Part shown: positions 1 through 9,518 of the stretch, piece after piece
How the letters are laid out: each line of letters begins with the position of its first letter
Position numbering within the stretch: position 1 is the stretch's first letter
Notes under the pieces: generated by a model
What the model was told of the DNA's origin: nothing
Databases searched by the model: none
What the model saw: only the letters and a program-made list of their open reading frames with translations
Program-made: the position numbers and the translations under genes
Assembly (NCBI RefSeq): GCF_033473495.1
Contig: NC_088937.1
Span: 1,922,001-1,986,000, forward strand
Direction: 5' to 3'
Length of the DNA: 64,000 nt
From: Cercospora beticola
Lineage: Eukaryota; Ascomycota; Dothideomycetes; Mycosphaerellales; Mycosphaerellaceae

Positions 1-822
1 TTCGGGATATTTTCAGTGTATGAAGCCTTCGTCCCAAGACTACCGATTGCGCCTCGTCGATTCTTCAGCCGACCCACCTCCGCTGCAGGGTACCTCATCA
101 CCTTTTTCTGGAGCATCCTATCGTTCTGGAGGATCTATTTTCTCTCGGTCTATTTCCAGGCTGTACAGTTGTCCAGCCCAAGCCGGGCCGGAGTTCAGGT
201 TCTTCCTTCGGTCATCATGCTGATCCCGGCCGTAGTGGTTGGCGCTTGGGTTACGAAGAAGACAGGCAGATATCGCACCGTCCACTTTGCCTCGTTGGCC
301 GGACTACTCCTTGGGCATGGACTGTACATCCTTTTGTCACCGTCCTCGACGGCAGTGGAATGGATTCTTTTTCAGCTCGTCACAGGATTCTTTGGCAACA
401 TGTTGATTCCCGCCATACTGCCCGCCATTCAGGCTGGGATGGAAGAGACAGATGCTGCAGCCGCGACTGCATTCTGGGGCTTCGTCCGAAGTTTTGGAAT
501 CATATGGGGAATCACTATCCCGGCTGCTGTACTCAACGCCCGCTTCGACTCGCTCGCGTATCACATATCCGATCCCACCCTACGTGCCAGTCTCACTGGT
601 GGGAAGGCTTATGAGAAAGCCAGTGCGTCTTTCATCAAGACGATCCCAGGCTCATCCCGGGATGAGTTGGTGGGTGTTTATGCCGGTGCCTTGACAAGAG
701 TTTGGGAGGTTGCGATGATATTCCCGAGTCTAGCACTTATATTTGTCTTTCTAGAACGCAAGATCGACATGCGGACGACTATCAATAGTGAGTTTGGCCT
801 GAAAGAGGTGGAAAAAGGGTAG
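1..822 (+). CDS. MFS drug-type transporter, C-terminal part (cut by window edge)
   Basis: The frame is open from base 1, so the 5' part lies outside the window; 273 codons precede the TAG at 820-822. The visible part has about six hydrophobic membrane segments. Motifs such as VYFQAVQLSSPSRAGVQ and AAAATAFWGFVRSFGIIWG match the second half of fungal 14-TM (DHA2-type) multidrug or toxin efflux pumps of the plasma membrane. The final 20 or so residues are charged and cytosolic. It converges on the Zn2Cys6 regulator at 1706-3036, an arrangement often seen for a pump and its regulator, but no functional link is shown by the sequence. Substrate is unknown. Confidence 0.85.
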   Translation, partial: FGIFSVYEAFVPRLPIAPRRFFSRPTSAAGYLITFFWSILSFWRIYFLSVYFQAVQLSSPSRAGVQVLPSVIMLIPAVVVGAWVTKKTGRYRTVHFASLAGLLLGHGLYILLSPSSTAVEWILFQLVTGFFGNMLIPAILPAIQAGMEETDAAAATAFWGFVRSFGIIWGITIPAAVLNARFDSLAYHISDPTLRASLTGGKAYEKASASFIKTIPGSSRDELVGVYAGALTRVWEVAMIFPSLALIFVFLERKIDMRTTINSEFGLKEVEKG

Positions 823-1705
823 TACAGACTGGCTTACCTAGGCGGATGGCCTGTACACTAAGGCTAAGGGATGTATAAACGTAGGATGTAGCCGCTCAAG
901 TCAATTGAACACCCCAGAACGACCTCTATGCAAGGCGTGTCTGTCTGTCAATTTCTGCTTCGCGCTTCCTGGCCTTTCCTCAGCTCTGCAATGATCGAGA
1001 TCTGCAATATATGCCTACTGAGACAAAGCATTTCCGATCATTGTCACCAGCTTCACTGCTCACGTGATACTGGCTTAGAAAAGCGCGTGCGGATTGCGGG
1101 ACTCGCAGTGGCGATGTGAACTATCACTTTCTAAGAGGCGTAAGCTGTGAGGAATCTCTGACGTCGAGTTTATCGAGATCACAACTGAGACTTCGACTGA
1201 GTCCCGGCAGAGTGCTGCGACCGCAGATCTGCTGATGCGCACCGAGATGGCCGATACCCGGTCGATGGTCTCAGAGGCCATTACGTTCTTGTCTACCGTT
1301 CGCATGCGAATTTTGTGAGATGAGGTGGCGTGCTGACATCGAGTTTTGACAGTGCGGAAGAGGTGCGAATGTAAGTTGCTCCTTGTACGGGCCATCCCTC
1401 ACAGCATTACAGTCCACGAATTAGCTACCTGGCAAGTCAGACGTAGCCCTCTTTCAACGTGTGTCGGCGCCCTAGGGTGGAGAAGCAGCTCTTATCTTCT
1501 TTGCGCCGCGCGAGAATGAAGCGTAACTCAGATCACGAATGACAGATCGCGGCTGACGCTTGGTGATGACAAGGCATGCCTCGCACGACATGCATCGAAC
1601 CTCTGGATAAAGCTGCGGCTGTCGCAGACCTTCAAAGGTCAAAGCAGCCTTCCGACAGAAAATCCCGAAAGAGTAAATCCCTCTAGGGGCGATGGCGCAG
1701 AAAGG
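823..1705. other. Intergenic region between convergent genes
   Basis: The 883 bases between two convergent genes hold only short overlapping frames without codon bias or recognisable motifs. I see no RNA gene, repeat or transposon ends here. Confidence 0.5.
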
Positions 1706-3036
1706 TCACCCGAAGTCTGGGCCATGACCTGCAGTTTCCAACTCTTTCAAAGGCCAATTCAGCGCATCTCGCGAGTAACTGCCCAAGTGTCCTGCAATGG
1801 CGTGGATCACGGAACTGCCGGCATCGCAAAAGGCCCAGAAGTTTCGACAACGATGTAACAATATGCCATAGTAAGCAAGAATTACCAACGCCTCCGGTCG
1901 GTGCTTGCGTAGTACGTCGACGAAGTCAGCTTCGATCTTGACAGAAAATGCAGAGACGGCCTGCAAGTAGTCGTCCTCATCCAGATTGTGACAAATGTCA
2001 AAGGCGGACTGTAGGAGATCAATTGCTTTGCGACATGCCGCTTTGCTGGTTTCTCCAGGGTCAGAGTCATCCATTAGACCCTGCAAGGGAGTGCATTCGG
2101 TCCCCGAAGAGGTGATTCTATCACGAGCTTCAAGGACGGGCTTCACGAAAGGCTCGATCTCGGGATCCCGAAGGTGTTCCTGCGTTGGCGTATGTACGGC
2201 TGTCATGCCGCGATTCAGGTTGAAGCAATCGACAAACCGGTCGATGAAAGAGTGAAAGTCGTTTCGGCGGTGGGCGAGAGTGTCGGCCAGAACGTGTCTA
2301 CCTAGGATACCAGCAAAGAGGTAACGAGGGAGAGTTGACGATGGCTCACAATTGGTTGTTGTCTCTCTGACTTGGGAAAAAGAGGCCAGAGCCCTTGTTT
2401 GAAGTTCGGTGGCTATGTATCCGAGATGCACTGCCGATGCGGGATAGCAATGCGCCAGGTGGAAGGCTGTGAAAGCCAGTACCTCGTCCATGAGATAGGG
2501 TGCGTCGGCAGCGCGTTGGACGGCGATGGCAACGACATGCCGGCCTGGAGCAGAGAAGCCAGGCACCGCATTGGCGTGGTGGAGCAAGACCAGGTGTTCT
2601 GATGTGTAGACTGATTTGGGCATACCATCCAACGGGATGCCCAGGCCGGCGAGGTGATCGTCGTGCAAACATGGGGAGGCCGGAGACGGAGCTAAGTGAG
2701 CATCGCCGTTCCCAGCACCATCGACCCGGCTGCGAGTTCGAGATCGTGCTACAGAGCCGAACAGGCTTTGGGGTAACAGGTTCCCCTGACGTTTCGACTG
2801 CTTCCGCCCGCCACCACCGCCGCCGCCGCCGCCTTTTTCGACGGCGGGTACGCGCAGCTGCGTTCGGCCTTCTCACAGTTCACACAAGCTGGCCATCGCT
2901 CGTCGCAGCGCATGTGGCGGCGCTTGCACTCGGTGCAGCCATTTCGAGATTTCTTGTGAGAGCGACGCGTGTTTGTGGTCGGCGTGCTCGATGCTCTGTC
3001 GCTGCGTGAAGTATTCAAGCTTGTAGATCTGGCCAT
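1706..3036 (-). CDS. Zn2Cys6 transcription factor (two exons, splice donor unresolved)
   Basis: The first exon starts at the ATG at 3036 and encodes a basic N-terminus and a binuclear zinc cluster with Cys34, 37, 44, 51, 54 and 61 (motif CTECKRRHMRC), followed by a poly-Ala run encoded by a GCC repeat. The rest, in another frame and ending at 1706, begins its conserved part with HLVLLHHANAV, the usual start of the fungal regulatory domain in sterol-uptake-control-type (UPC2-like) factors. A CACTTAG acceptor ending at 2692 restores the frame with a donor at 2762, 2777 or 2798, none of which fits the consensus well, so a frameshift is also possible. Total about 410-425 residues, normal for this compact family. 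Predicted nuclear DNA-binding regulator; target unknown. Confidence 0.75.
2812..2833. repeat. GCC trinucleotide repeat inside the Zn2Cys6 gene
   Basis: A run of CCG/GCC units encodes poly-Ala directly after the zinc cluster and lies close to the uncertain splice junction of the gene at 1706-3036. Such runs change length readily, in steps of one residue. Confidence 0.6.
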
Positions 3037-3588
3037 TTACGGTCCTGAGTCACGTAGTGTCTTGGTTCTCATCCGGCCATGGTGTTGGATGCCACAATCA
3101 TCGACATTGCAGACACCACGAAACGATGCAGGAGCTGAGGGTGTGAGGATGCTCAGCCCCAGAGCCGAACTTCACCCGCGGCGTTTTCTCGGAAACCTTA
3201 AATTCGGACCTGACGACTCTCCCGAATCTTCAGCTGCTGCTCTTGCTCCTGACCCAACAAGACACTTTAGTCTACCATGATCATGTCCGCAGGACGCTCC
3301 AGGCCGGCTCGCGGGCACCGGACAAGTGGAATTCGCAGAACAGGCACGATTCTGAGCATCCTGCAGAACCCATGGAAAGCAAGACTGCGACATTGTGGTC
3401 GTGTATCCTTTGATTGAATCCCGGAAACGATAATTGTATTACCCGTATCGGAATTGGAGCATCATGAGTGTTCACGCTGATTCCGAAATGACACTAAGTC
3501 GCAGGACTCTCTTCAGGAATCAACTGCTTTCACCATTCTTAAGAATCGCGATACCATTCTGACTGTCTCAATGAGCTTTCCCCCGGAG
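3037..3588. other. Upstream region of the Zn2Cys6 gene
   Basis: Promoter side of the minus-strand regulator and the downstream side of the relic at 3590. Only short random frames are present; no motif was recognised. Confidence 0.4.
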
Positions 3589-3589
3589 T

Positions 3590-3937
3590 CAAGACCATAG
3601 GAGCCCAGTTATCATTGAAAGCACCTCCAGCTCCGGCCCTCTTCTTCCAAGCCACCTTGCCAGTCCTCCAATCAACAGCCACAAAGTATCAGACGTACTC
3701 GCCCTTCGCCACCAGCTTAAGATTATGGGTGACATCGTGGAGCAGTCCACGCGTGGTGGACAGTACGGGCACTGTTTTCGATGTCTCATCGGCGGTCCAA
3801 GCAACCGAGCAGGAATGATCAGTCGACTTATGTTGAAGCCAGTCACACCTTTCGCGATGCCGGTCATATTATTCCATGCTCCATTGAGCGTGTAGTTCGC
3901 ATCACTTGCCCGGGCAATGGCGGGCGCGTTGTCCTCA
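3590..3937 (-). pseudogene. Decayed fragment of a fungal propeller-like protein
   Basis: Read on the minus strand, 3937 to about 3805 encodes NYTLNGAWNNMTGIAKG and GVTGFNISRL. After a frame change, the next stretch to about 3590 reads TADETSKTVPVLSTTRGLL, then a TGA, then YFVAVDWRTGKVAWKK and GGAFNDNWAPMVLTPG. The order and the D-x2-TGK-x-x-W repeat resemble the second half of uncharacterised fungal proteins with PQQ/propeller-like repeats. The TGA sits where a Trp codon would fit, a G-to-A change. Frameshift plus stop, and no full frame on either side, argue for a relic rather than a gene. An unrecognised intron could explain one of the breaks but not the stop. Confidence 0.5.
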
Positions 3938-4407
3938 TGCTACTGTAAGTGAGGTCCCTTGGCATGTGAATGAAGTCTGTGTTTCATGTTCGTTCTCAGT
4001 GGTCATCGCCGCCTCCTTTTATTGCTCCTCGCTCTCTTCCGTCACTCTCATCGCTACCACCACCTACCACCACCTACCACCACCGCCCGGCCTCCATCGT
4101 CTGAGCGCCGCTGGCATCTGCAGAGCGCCAAATTGCGATTTCGCGATTCAGCTCCTCGCGCTTACGAGATCGATCAGGATTGCTCGAGAGCACAAAAGGG
4201 CAGAATCGTGAGCGAGCGATTCGACAGCCTCTACCGCCAGCGACTCTGCGACCGCCTCTGCAAACGCACAAGAGCGATTTTACAAGCATTACTCACGACC
4301 GCCGTTCGCATTGACATTCGCACAAGAGCGAAAACTCAAACGAACGATCTCCAACACGCTTCATTACTACAAAACACAATCCGCGATATCAATCGGGCAA
4401 ACGCACA
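3938..4407. other. Intergenic and promoter region with a 10-base tandem repeat
   Basis: Pyrimidine-rich region ahead of the small gene at 4408. It contains three perfect copies of CTACCACCAC at 4054-4083. No gene is supported. Confidence 0.5.
4054..4083. repeat. Tandem repeat, 10-base unit x3
   Basis: Three consecutive copies of CTACCACCAC in the presumed promoter or 5' leader of the gene at 4408. Confidence 0.8.
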
Positions 4408-4881
4408 ATGACCGAGCAGCTCGTGAAGCAAGTCGCAGATCGCGACTCTGCCACTCCCGGAGAGGAAGTCGACGCGCTGCATGAGTTGTGGAAGAAATAC
4501 CGCGAGGGAATAGTTGAGAATATCAAAAGCGTCGACACGCAAAAACAGATTCTGCTTGCCATACACACGCTCGCGCCAGGCCGCGGATACCCAGAACTCG
4601 ACATGATTTACGCAGCGTATCAGCAGCGCATCACCGGCGAAGCAAAGACCACGGACTCCACTCAGATCTGGCGCGATTGGGAGGAGAAGAAGAACAACAC
4701 TGGACGCAATGTCAAAATTGCTTATCGGCCCTTCAGACGTCTGCCGCCTACCACGCCTATCGTGACGTTGGAGGTTGCTAAAGCAGAGATGAATCGCTGG
4801 GCTGAAGCAGGCTATCCGAAGAGCGACCGCGACACCGCGCTTGGCGCGAAAGCCGCAAGCTGTTTCGCGCAGACTACCTGA
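4408..4881 (+). CDS. Small hypothetical protein
   Basis: A 157-residue intronless frame starting at an ATG in a good A-rich context (gcacaATGacc). The product is hydrophilic, with many charged residues, no signal peptide, no membrane segment and a single Cys. The N-terminal half reads as amphipathic helix (ELWKKYREGIVENIKSV). I do not recognise the family. A longer minus-strand frame overlaps it (4336-4989), but its composition is less protein-like. It is probably a lineage-restricted gene; function unknown. Confidence 0.5.
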   Translation: MTEQLVKQVADRDSATPGEEVDALHELWKKYREGIVENIKSVDTQKQILLAIHTLAPGRGYPELDMIYAAYQQRITGEAKTTDSTQIWRDWEEKKNNTGRNVKIAYRPFRRLPPTTPIVTLEVAKAEMNRWAEAGYPKSDRDTALGAKAASCFAQTT

Positions 4882-5198
4882 AACGCAATATGTGATGGTG
4901 GGGATCTCAGAGCGACGGTTTGGGAGATACTGACATTTGGAGACTCGTGCTTGGGATAATGAGACATCTAAGCAGAAACGCGATGACACAAGATCGCGAT
5001 TACGAGATCCAGCATTTACGAGTACGAGAGACGAGCAATGAGCTGAAATGCCATAGAGCGTAACATAGCATGAGCTGTGTTTCTACCAAGTGTAATATAG
5101 CAACAGCCACGACCAGTTGATACGTCACGATATCTGCAATTGAGTGGCATCCAATCTTCTCGAGCCTCAAGAACCATCGAGCCCGAGCCCAGGCCGCC
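4882..5198. other. Convergent intergenic region
   Basis: 317 bases between the small gene and the carboxylase stop. AT-richer, no supported feature. Confidence 0.4.
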
Positions 5199-8100
5199 TC
5201 ACATCTTTGCATCCCTTCTCGCTCTCATGTAATTGGGCACCCTTTGCGGCAGGACGTCCATCATCTGTTCCAGCCATTGTCTCGTCGTCGCTGGATCTAT
5301 CACACTGTCGATCTCGCCGACAGTAGCTTGGTTCAGAGCTCTACCTTCGGCGTACGCTGCATCAACCATTTCTTGCTCTTTCTTCCTCCTCTCTTCATCG
5401 TCCTTGATAGCCTCTAGTTCTTTCCTATATGCAAGCTTCACGGCCCCTTCAAGTCCCATGCCTCCGAAGACAGCGTTGGGCCACGCCACGCACATACTGT
5501 TCCTTAGCGTTCCGCCTCCGAGCATGGCTTGAGCGCCCAATCCGAATCCATTTCGGAGGACGACTCCCAGCACGCGGCCACCGAGGAGGCCGAATTCTTG
5601 GCTGTTGCCGAACCAGTCACCGAAGCAGCGATATGTACTTCCTGCACCTTGCGCTTCTGTTGAACGTTCAAAGTCGGGCCCAACCATGAATCCTGGAGTG
5701 TCGCAAAGACTGATGACATGCATGCCACCGAGACGGATGAGGAGGCGGAAAAAGCGGTTCACCTTCGTTCCTGATTCCACGTCGATGGCTCCGCCGAGAG
5801 GTGAAGAAGAGTTTGAGGCTATTATACCTACTGCTCGACCTTTGACGCGGCCTAACCCTGTGAGCACCGAGAGTCCCCATTGCGGACTGAATTCAATGAA
5901 GCTGTCGTCATCCAGAAGAAGGGCGATTACAGCGCGGATGTCGTAGGCTCGGCGACGGGCTGAGAATGGTGGTACTACTGTACGCAAGCGGAGGTGATCG
6001 GATGTGTAAGGGCTCTCCGCCGGAGGCAGGTGCGGTTGTGTGAACATCGCGATGATTTTGCGCACTAATGGTGCAGCTTCGACTTCAGAGTCCACCAGTA
6101 CATCGATGCCGCCAGAACGCATATGCACATCGATGGGTCCGATTTCTTCGTGCTCGAATAAGCCGAGACCTCCGCCTTCAATCATAGCTTGGCCACCCAT
6201 GCCAATGGTAGTCTTCTTTCTCTGTGGAGCATCGGCTGAGCCACCTCTTGTAGCTATTATGACGTCGCAAGTACCCAGCAGAGCAGCATTACCAGCGAAG
6301 CAGTACCCGTTCACAACTGCGACAGACGGTATGCCTCTTGCCTTGATCTCGCCGAGCAGAGCGAATGATGGCGTCTTGAGGCCTGTGGTGCTAAGGACAT
6401 CAGTATCGCCGGGTCTTCCGCCTCCTCCCTCGGCATATAATACCAGAGGAGCAGGATGAGCAATGACTGAGGCGAAAATCCGATCTAGCTTCTCGTGGTG
6501 GAAATGCCCTTGGGTGCCGGCAAGTACTAGGTAGTCACCAAGGACCATAGCGACTGGATGCGACTGCATGGTAGCCCATCCTACGATGATACCATCTCCA
6601 CTGGTTCGTGTGATTAGATGGGACATCGGATATCTTTTCTTCTGTGCTGCAACCACGAGATCTCCAAACTCCACGAATGAGTTTTCGTCTATGAGCAAGT
6701 CAAGATTTTCGCGACCAGTGAGGTACCCGTTCGCATGGCGCTTCTCTACGTCTCTTTTACGGCCAGCGTATCGCACTGCAGCTTTGCGTTCGTTGAGCTC
6801 TTTCAACTCCGGTCGCAGTACCTCTGGATCCTCAGTCTCGATGGCATCACTCGCATTAGCAGACGAATCGCCTTCGTCCGGCGTGATGAAAATAAGGGCC
6901 TCACCAGCATTGATTTGTTGTCCTTGTGATACAGGTATTTTGGCCACGACACCATTGTGGGCGCTTTGTACAGAGTGTTCCATTTTCATCGCCGCGAGCA
7001 CGACCAATTCTTGACCAACGCTGACCTTGTCCCCTTCGCTCACTTTGAGTGAAAAGACAACCCCGGTGAGATGGGCCAGAAGCTCCTCTGAACCTTCAGG
7101 ACGCTCGACCTTTGTTGCAGTCTTCGTCGAAGATTTGGCTGTCTTGGAAATCTTGTCGGCTTTAGCTTGCAGCACATCCACATTCTGCTTCGTGGAGCTA
7201 TAGAGATTATCAACGTTGTCCTGAATGGTCAAGATTGTATGTCTCCCTTCTCTCACGACCGGCATATCCAGCAATGCCATGAGAAACGCCTGATTGGTCC
7301 CGCACCCGATGATAGTGGTCTGAGCAATTGCCCAACGAGCCAGTTGTAATGCTGAAGCGTACGAGGAAGACGTAACGACAAGCTTCGCCAGGAGACTGTC
7401 GAATAGAGGGCTCACAGTGTACTCGCGACCTCCTTCAATAGCTGTCTCGATCCGCACTCCGGCGCCTGTGGGGAATATGGCCCGCTGAATGATGCCCGCT
7501 TCAGGTTGCGCAGTGCCATCTTTGCTGAAGCTTTCGGAGTTTACACGCAGCTGGATGGAAGTCAATCGAGGTGGCAAACGCTCTTGCAATACACCTAGGT
7601 CTGCCAAGGTGTGTCCGAGGGCAACCTGGAGTTGCAGATCCACCAAATCAACGCCATTGATCTGCTCAGTGATAGTATGCTCCACTTGTATCCTGGGATT
7701 CGCCTCCATGAAGAAGAAGTCGTCGTTAGCTGTGTCGACGAGAAATTCGATAGTGGCGAGACTTCGTAGCTTCACTGCCTGTCCTACTTTCACCGCGGCT
7801 GCAATGATTGCTCGCCGCAGTTCTGGTGTAACGGACTGAGAAGGAGCGATCTCGATCACTTTCTGGTTCCTTCGCTGAAGCGAGCACTCTCGCTCCCAGA
7901 AGTGAGTGACCTCTCCAGTGCCGTCGCCAAGTAATTGAACCTCGATATGCCTGGCGCCTTTTAGATATCGCTCGGCAAACAAGCTTCCATCGCCAAAGGA
8001 AGCAGAGGCCTCTCGCTGACAGGCGTCATAAGCCGAGCGAATAGCTCGCTCGTCCTTGTTATTATCGATGATGCGGATTCCACGCCCTCCGCCACCAGCT

Positions 8101-8606
8101 GCAGCCTTCAATATGACACTCCTGCCTGAGCCTAGGCTTTTTGCGAATGTCAGGACATCACCAATAGAGGAGCCTCGATCTGATGCAGTTTTGGTGCCAT
8201 CCAGAATAGGTACGCCAGCTTCTGTAGCCAGAGACCTTGCGCTCAGCTTGTTTCCGAGTCGTGCCAGCTGCTCGCTCGTTGGCCCGATGAAGACAATCCG
8301 CTCACGCTCGCATAGTCGCACAAAAGCAGCATCTTCAGACAAGAATCCGTAGCCAGGTGCGATACCCCAACATCTTTCCCTCTTGGCAATGTTGACAATA
8401 CTCTCTGCGTCGAGATATGCAAGTGGTCCTTCTGCAGACAGGGCAACAGAGGTGGTTGCGAGGCGTGCATGTGTCGCGTCCTTCTCGGAAGGTGTGTATA
8501 AAGCTACTGTCTGGATATCCGGGTAAAGTGAATATGTTCGAATGAGACGGCAAGCTATTTCGGAGCGATTGGCGATCAGGATCTTGATGGGCTGTCGGGT
8601 AGACAT
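5199..8606 (-). CDS. Single-chain biotin-dependent acyl-CoA carboxylase (BC-BCCP-CT)
   Basis: An intronless 1135-residue protein uniting the three parts of a biotin-dependent acyl-CoA carboxylase, which uses ATP and bicarbonate to carboxylate an acyl-CoA. The biotin carboxylase domain spans about residues 7-455, with the ATP-grasp glycine loop GGGGRG at 171-176 and MEANPRIQVEH at 300-310. A biotinyl domain follows near 505-580 with AMKM at 539-542, Lys541 being the biotin site. A PccB/AccD-like carboxyltransferase fills about 640-1135 (GGGGRPGDTD, GALLG-type region, MLGGGTLR). It is half the size of the usual fungal acetyl-CoA carboxylase and resembles bacterial single-chain long-chain acyl-CoA carboxylases. 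I chose the ATG at 8606; the upstream extension to 8672 begins with GTG. No obvious mitochondrial presequence. Substrate chain length cannot be read. Confidence 0.9.
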   Translation of the reverse strand: MSTRQPIKILIANRSEIACRLIRTYSLYPDIQTVALYTPSEKDATHARLATTSVALSAEGPLAYLDAESIVNIAKRERCWGIAPGYGFLSEDAAFVRLCERERIVFIGPTSEQLARLGNKLSARSLATEAGVPILDGTKTASDRGSSIGDVLTFAKSLGSGRSVILKAAAGGGGRGIRIIDNNKDERAIRSAYDACQREASASFGDGSLFAERYLKGARHIEVQLLGDGTGEVTHFWERECSLQRRNQKVIEIAPSQSVTPELRRAIIAAAVKVGQAVKLRSLATIEFLVDTANDDFFFMEANPRIQVEHTITEQINGVDLVDLQLQVALGHTLADLGVLQERLPPRLTSIQLRVNSESFSKDGTAQPEAGIIQRAIFPTGAGVRIETAIEGGREYTVSPLFDSLLAKLVVTSSSYASALQLARWAIAQTTIIGCGTNQAFLMALLDMPVVREGRHTILTIQDNVDNLYSSTKQNVDVLQAKADKISKTAKSSTKTATKVERPEGSEELLAHLTGVVFSLKVSEGDKVSVGQELVVLAAMKMEHSVQSAHNGVVAKIPVSQGQQINAGEALIFITPDEGDSSANASDAIETEDPEVLRPELKELNERKAAVRYAGRKRDVEKRHANGYLTGRENLDLLIDENSFVEFGDLVVAAQKKRYPMSHLITRTSGDGIIVGWATMQSHPVAMVLGDYLVLAGTQGHFHHEKLDRIFASVIAHPAPLVLYAEGGGGRPGDTDVLSTTGLKTPSFALLGEIKARGIPSVAVVNGYCFAGNAALLGTCDVIIATRGGSADAPQRKKTTIGMGGQAMIEGGGLGLFEHEEIGPIDVHMRSGGIDVLVDSEVEAAPLVRKIIAMFTQPHLPPAESPYTSDHLRLRTVVPPFSARRRAYDIRAVIALLLDDDSFIEFSPQWGLSVLTGLGRVKGRAVGIIASNSSSPLGGAIDVESGTKVNRFFRLLIRLGGMHVISLCDTPGFMVGPDFERSTEAQGAGSTYRCFGDWFGNSQEFGLLGGRVLGVVLRNGFGLGAQAMLGGGTLRNSMCVAWPNAVFGGMGLEGAVKLAYRKELEAIKDDEERRKKEQEMVDAAYAEGRALNQATVGEIDSVIDPATTRQWLEQMMDVLPQRVPNYMRARRDAKM

Positions 8607-8866
8607 ATTCGTGACAGCCGCGTGAGACTTGTTCCCTGGATGGCGGTGGCCGTCGATAACAATCTTGAGCACGATATCTGTCTTGCGTCTACATTGTTTG
8701 CCATGTTCATGTCGTTACTGTAATCTGCCTCGGCAACGACGAGTCGACCGCTGTTTCCCCAGTCTCGGTGCGCGGCTCATGTTTTGTCCGCGCCGAGGGT
8801 TGTGGCCCGTGAAGTCCTTTCAAATTTTGACGTGTGCGCCAATGGATGAACCACGACTAACTAACC

Positions 8867-9300
8867 TCACCATGCAAAGAACGCTCTGCGCTCAGCCTTT
8901 GCCTTGTCGTACACCTCCTGAACCTGTTCCTTCACCTCTTTACTCGCCTTCTGAGCAGCATGCATTTCCTGTGCTCTTCTGCTGTCCCCGAACCCGAGCA
9001 CCCGCACCAGCATGAGCACTCAACCAGATACCCTTCGCTATTGCCTGTCCAGGATATGCCACAAGTCATAAACTTCCACTGAGTGTCTTGCTCGCCAGAC
9101 TGCCGCTTCACTTAGCAAGTCCCTTCACGCCACCCAGCCAACCGTCCTCTTTGATCACGAACGCCGTCTCTCATGCCAATGGTGGCGGGTTTCGCTGCGA
9201 CAAGGCTGCCAGACTTCCAATCTTCTCACGTCACCGCATGAAGCAGAAGTATCGCCCCACATGCGCGGTGTGTTCCGGAAACCCTCTGGAGTTCTGATGA
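8867..9300 (-). pseudogene. Decayed C-terminal piece of a sterol-glucosyltransferase-like protein
   Basis: On the minus strand, coding-like pieces follow each other in changing frames: FRNTPRMWGDT, SGSLVAAKPATIGMRDGV, TAFVIKEDGWLGGVKGLAK, LVAYPGQAIAKGIWLSAH and, ending at a TGA at 8867-8869, QKASKEVKEQVQEVYDKAKA. The order matches my recollection of the C-terminal region of large fungal UDP-glucose sterol glucosyltransferase-like proteins, in which a 'K-SG-AA-x-G-DG', a 'KEEG-x-G' and a 'VAYPGQGIAKS' motif occur in turn. At least two frameshifts separate the pieces, and the glycosyltransferase core is absent. One gap could be an intron. I read it as a truncated relic. Confidence 0.5.
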
Positions 9301-9518
9301 AACATGTTCTTCGAAGTCACATGAATGCTGAGCTGATTGGCGGTGCGGAGGACCATGTAGGAGTATCTTAGGAGATGACTCAGCCGCGCCGTGGCGTTTT
9401 TGCCTGCTGGGGCGCTGCCTGAGACGCTGCATTGCTCTTGAAGCGCAAAACATTGGCCATTTTGGACTGACTGACAACAAGGTATTTGAACAATTTCTTA
9501 CGAAAACAGTTTGTTTCG

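Noticed and set aside
4336..4989. 217-codon minus-strand frame
   Set aside because: Overlaps the small plus-strand gene, is rich in Ser, Arg and Cys typical of shadow frames, and its start context is poor.
8629..9015. 128-codon plus-strand frame upstream of the carboxylase
   Set aside because: Pro/Arg/Cys-rich composition, and the opposite strand carries a better-supported gene relic.
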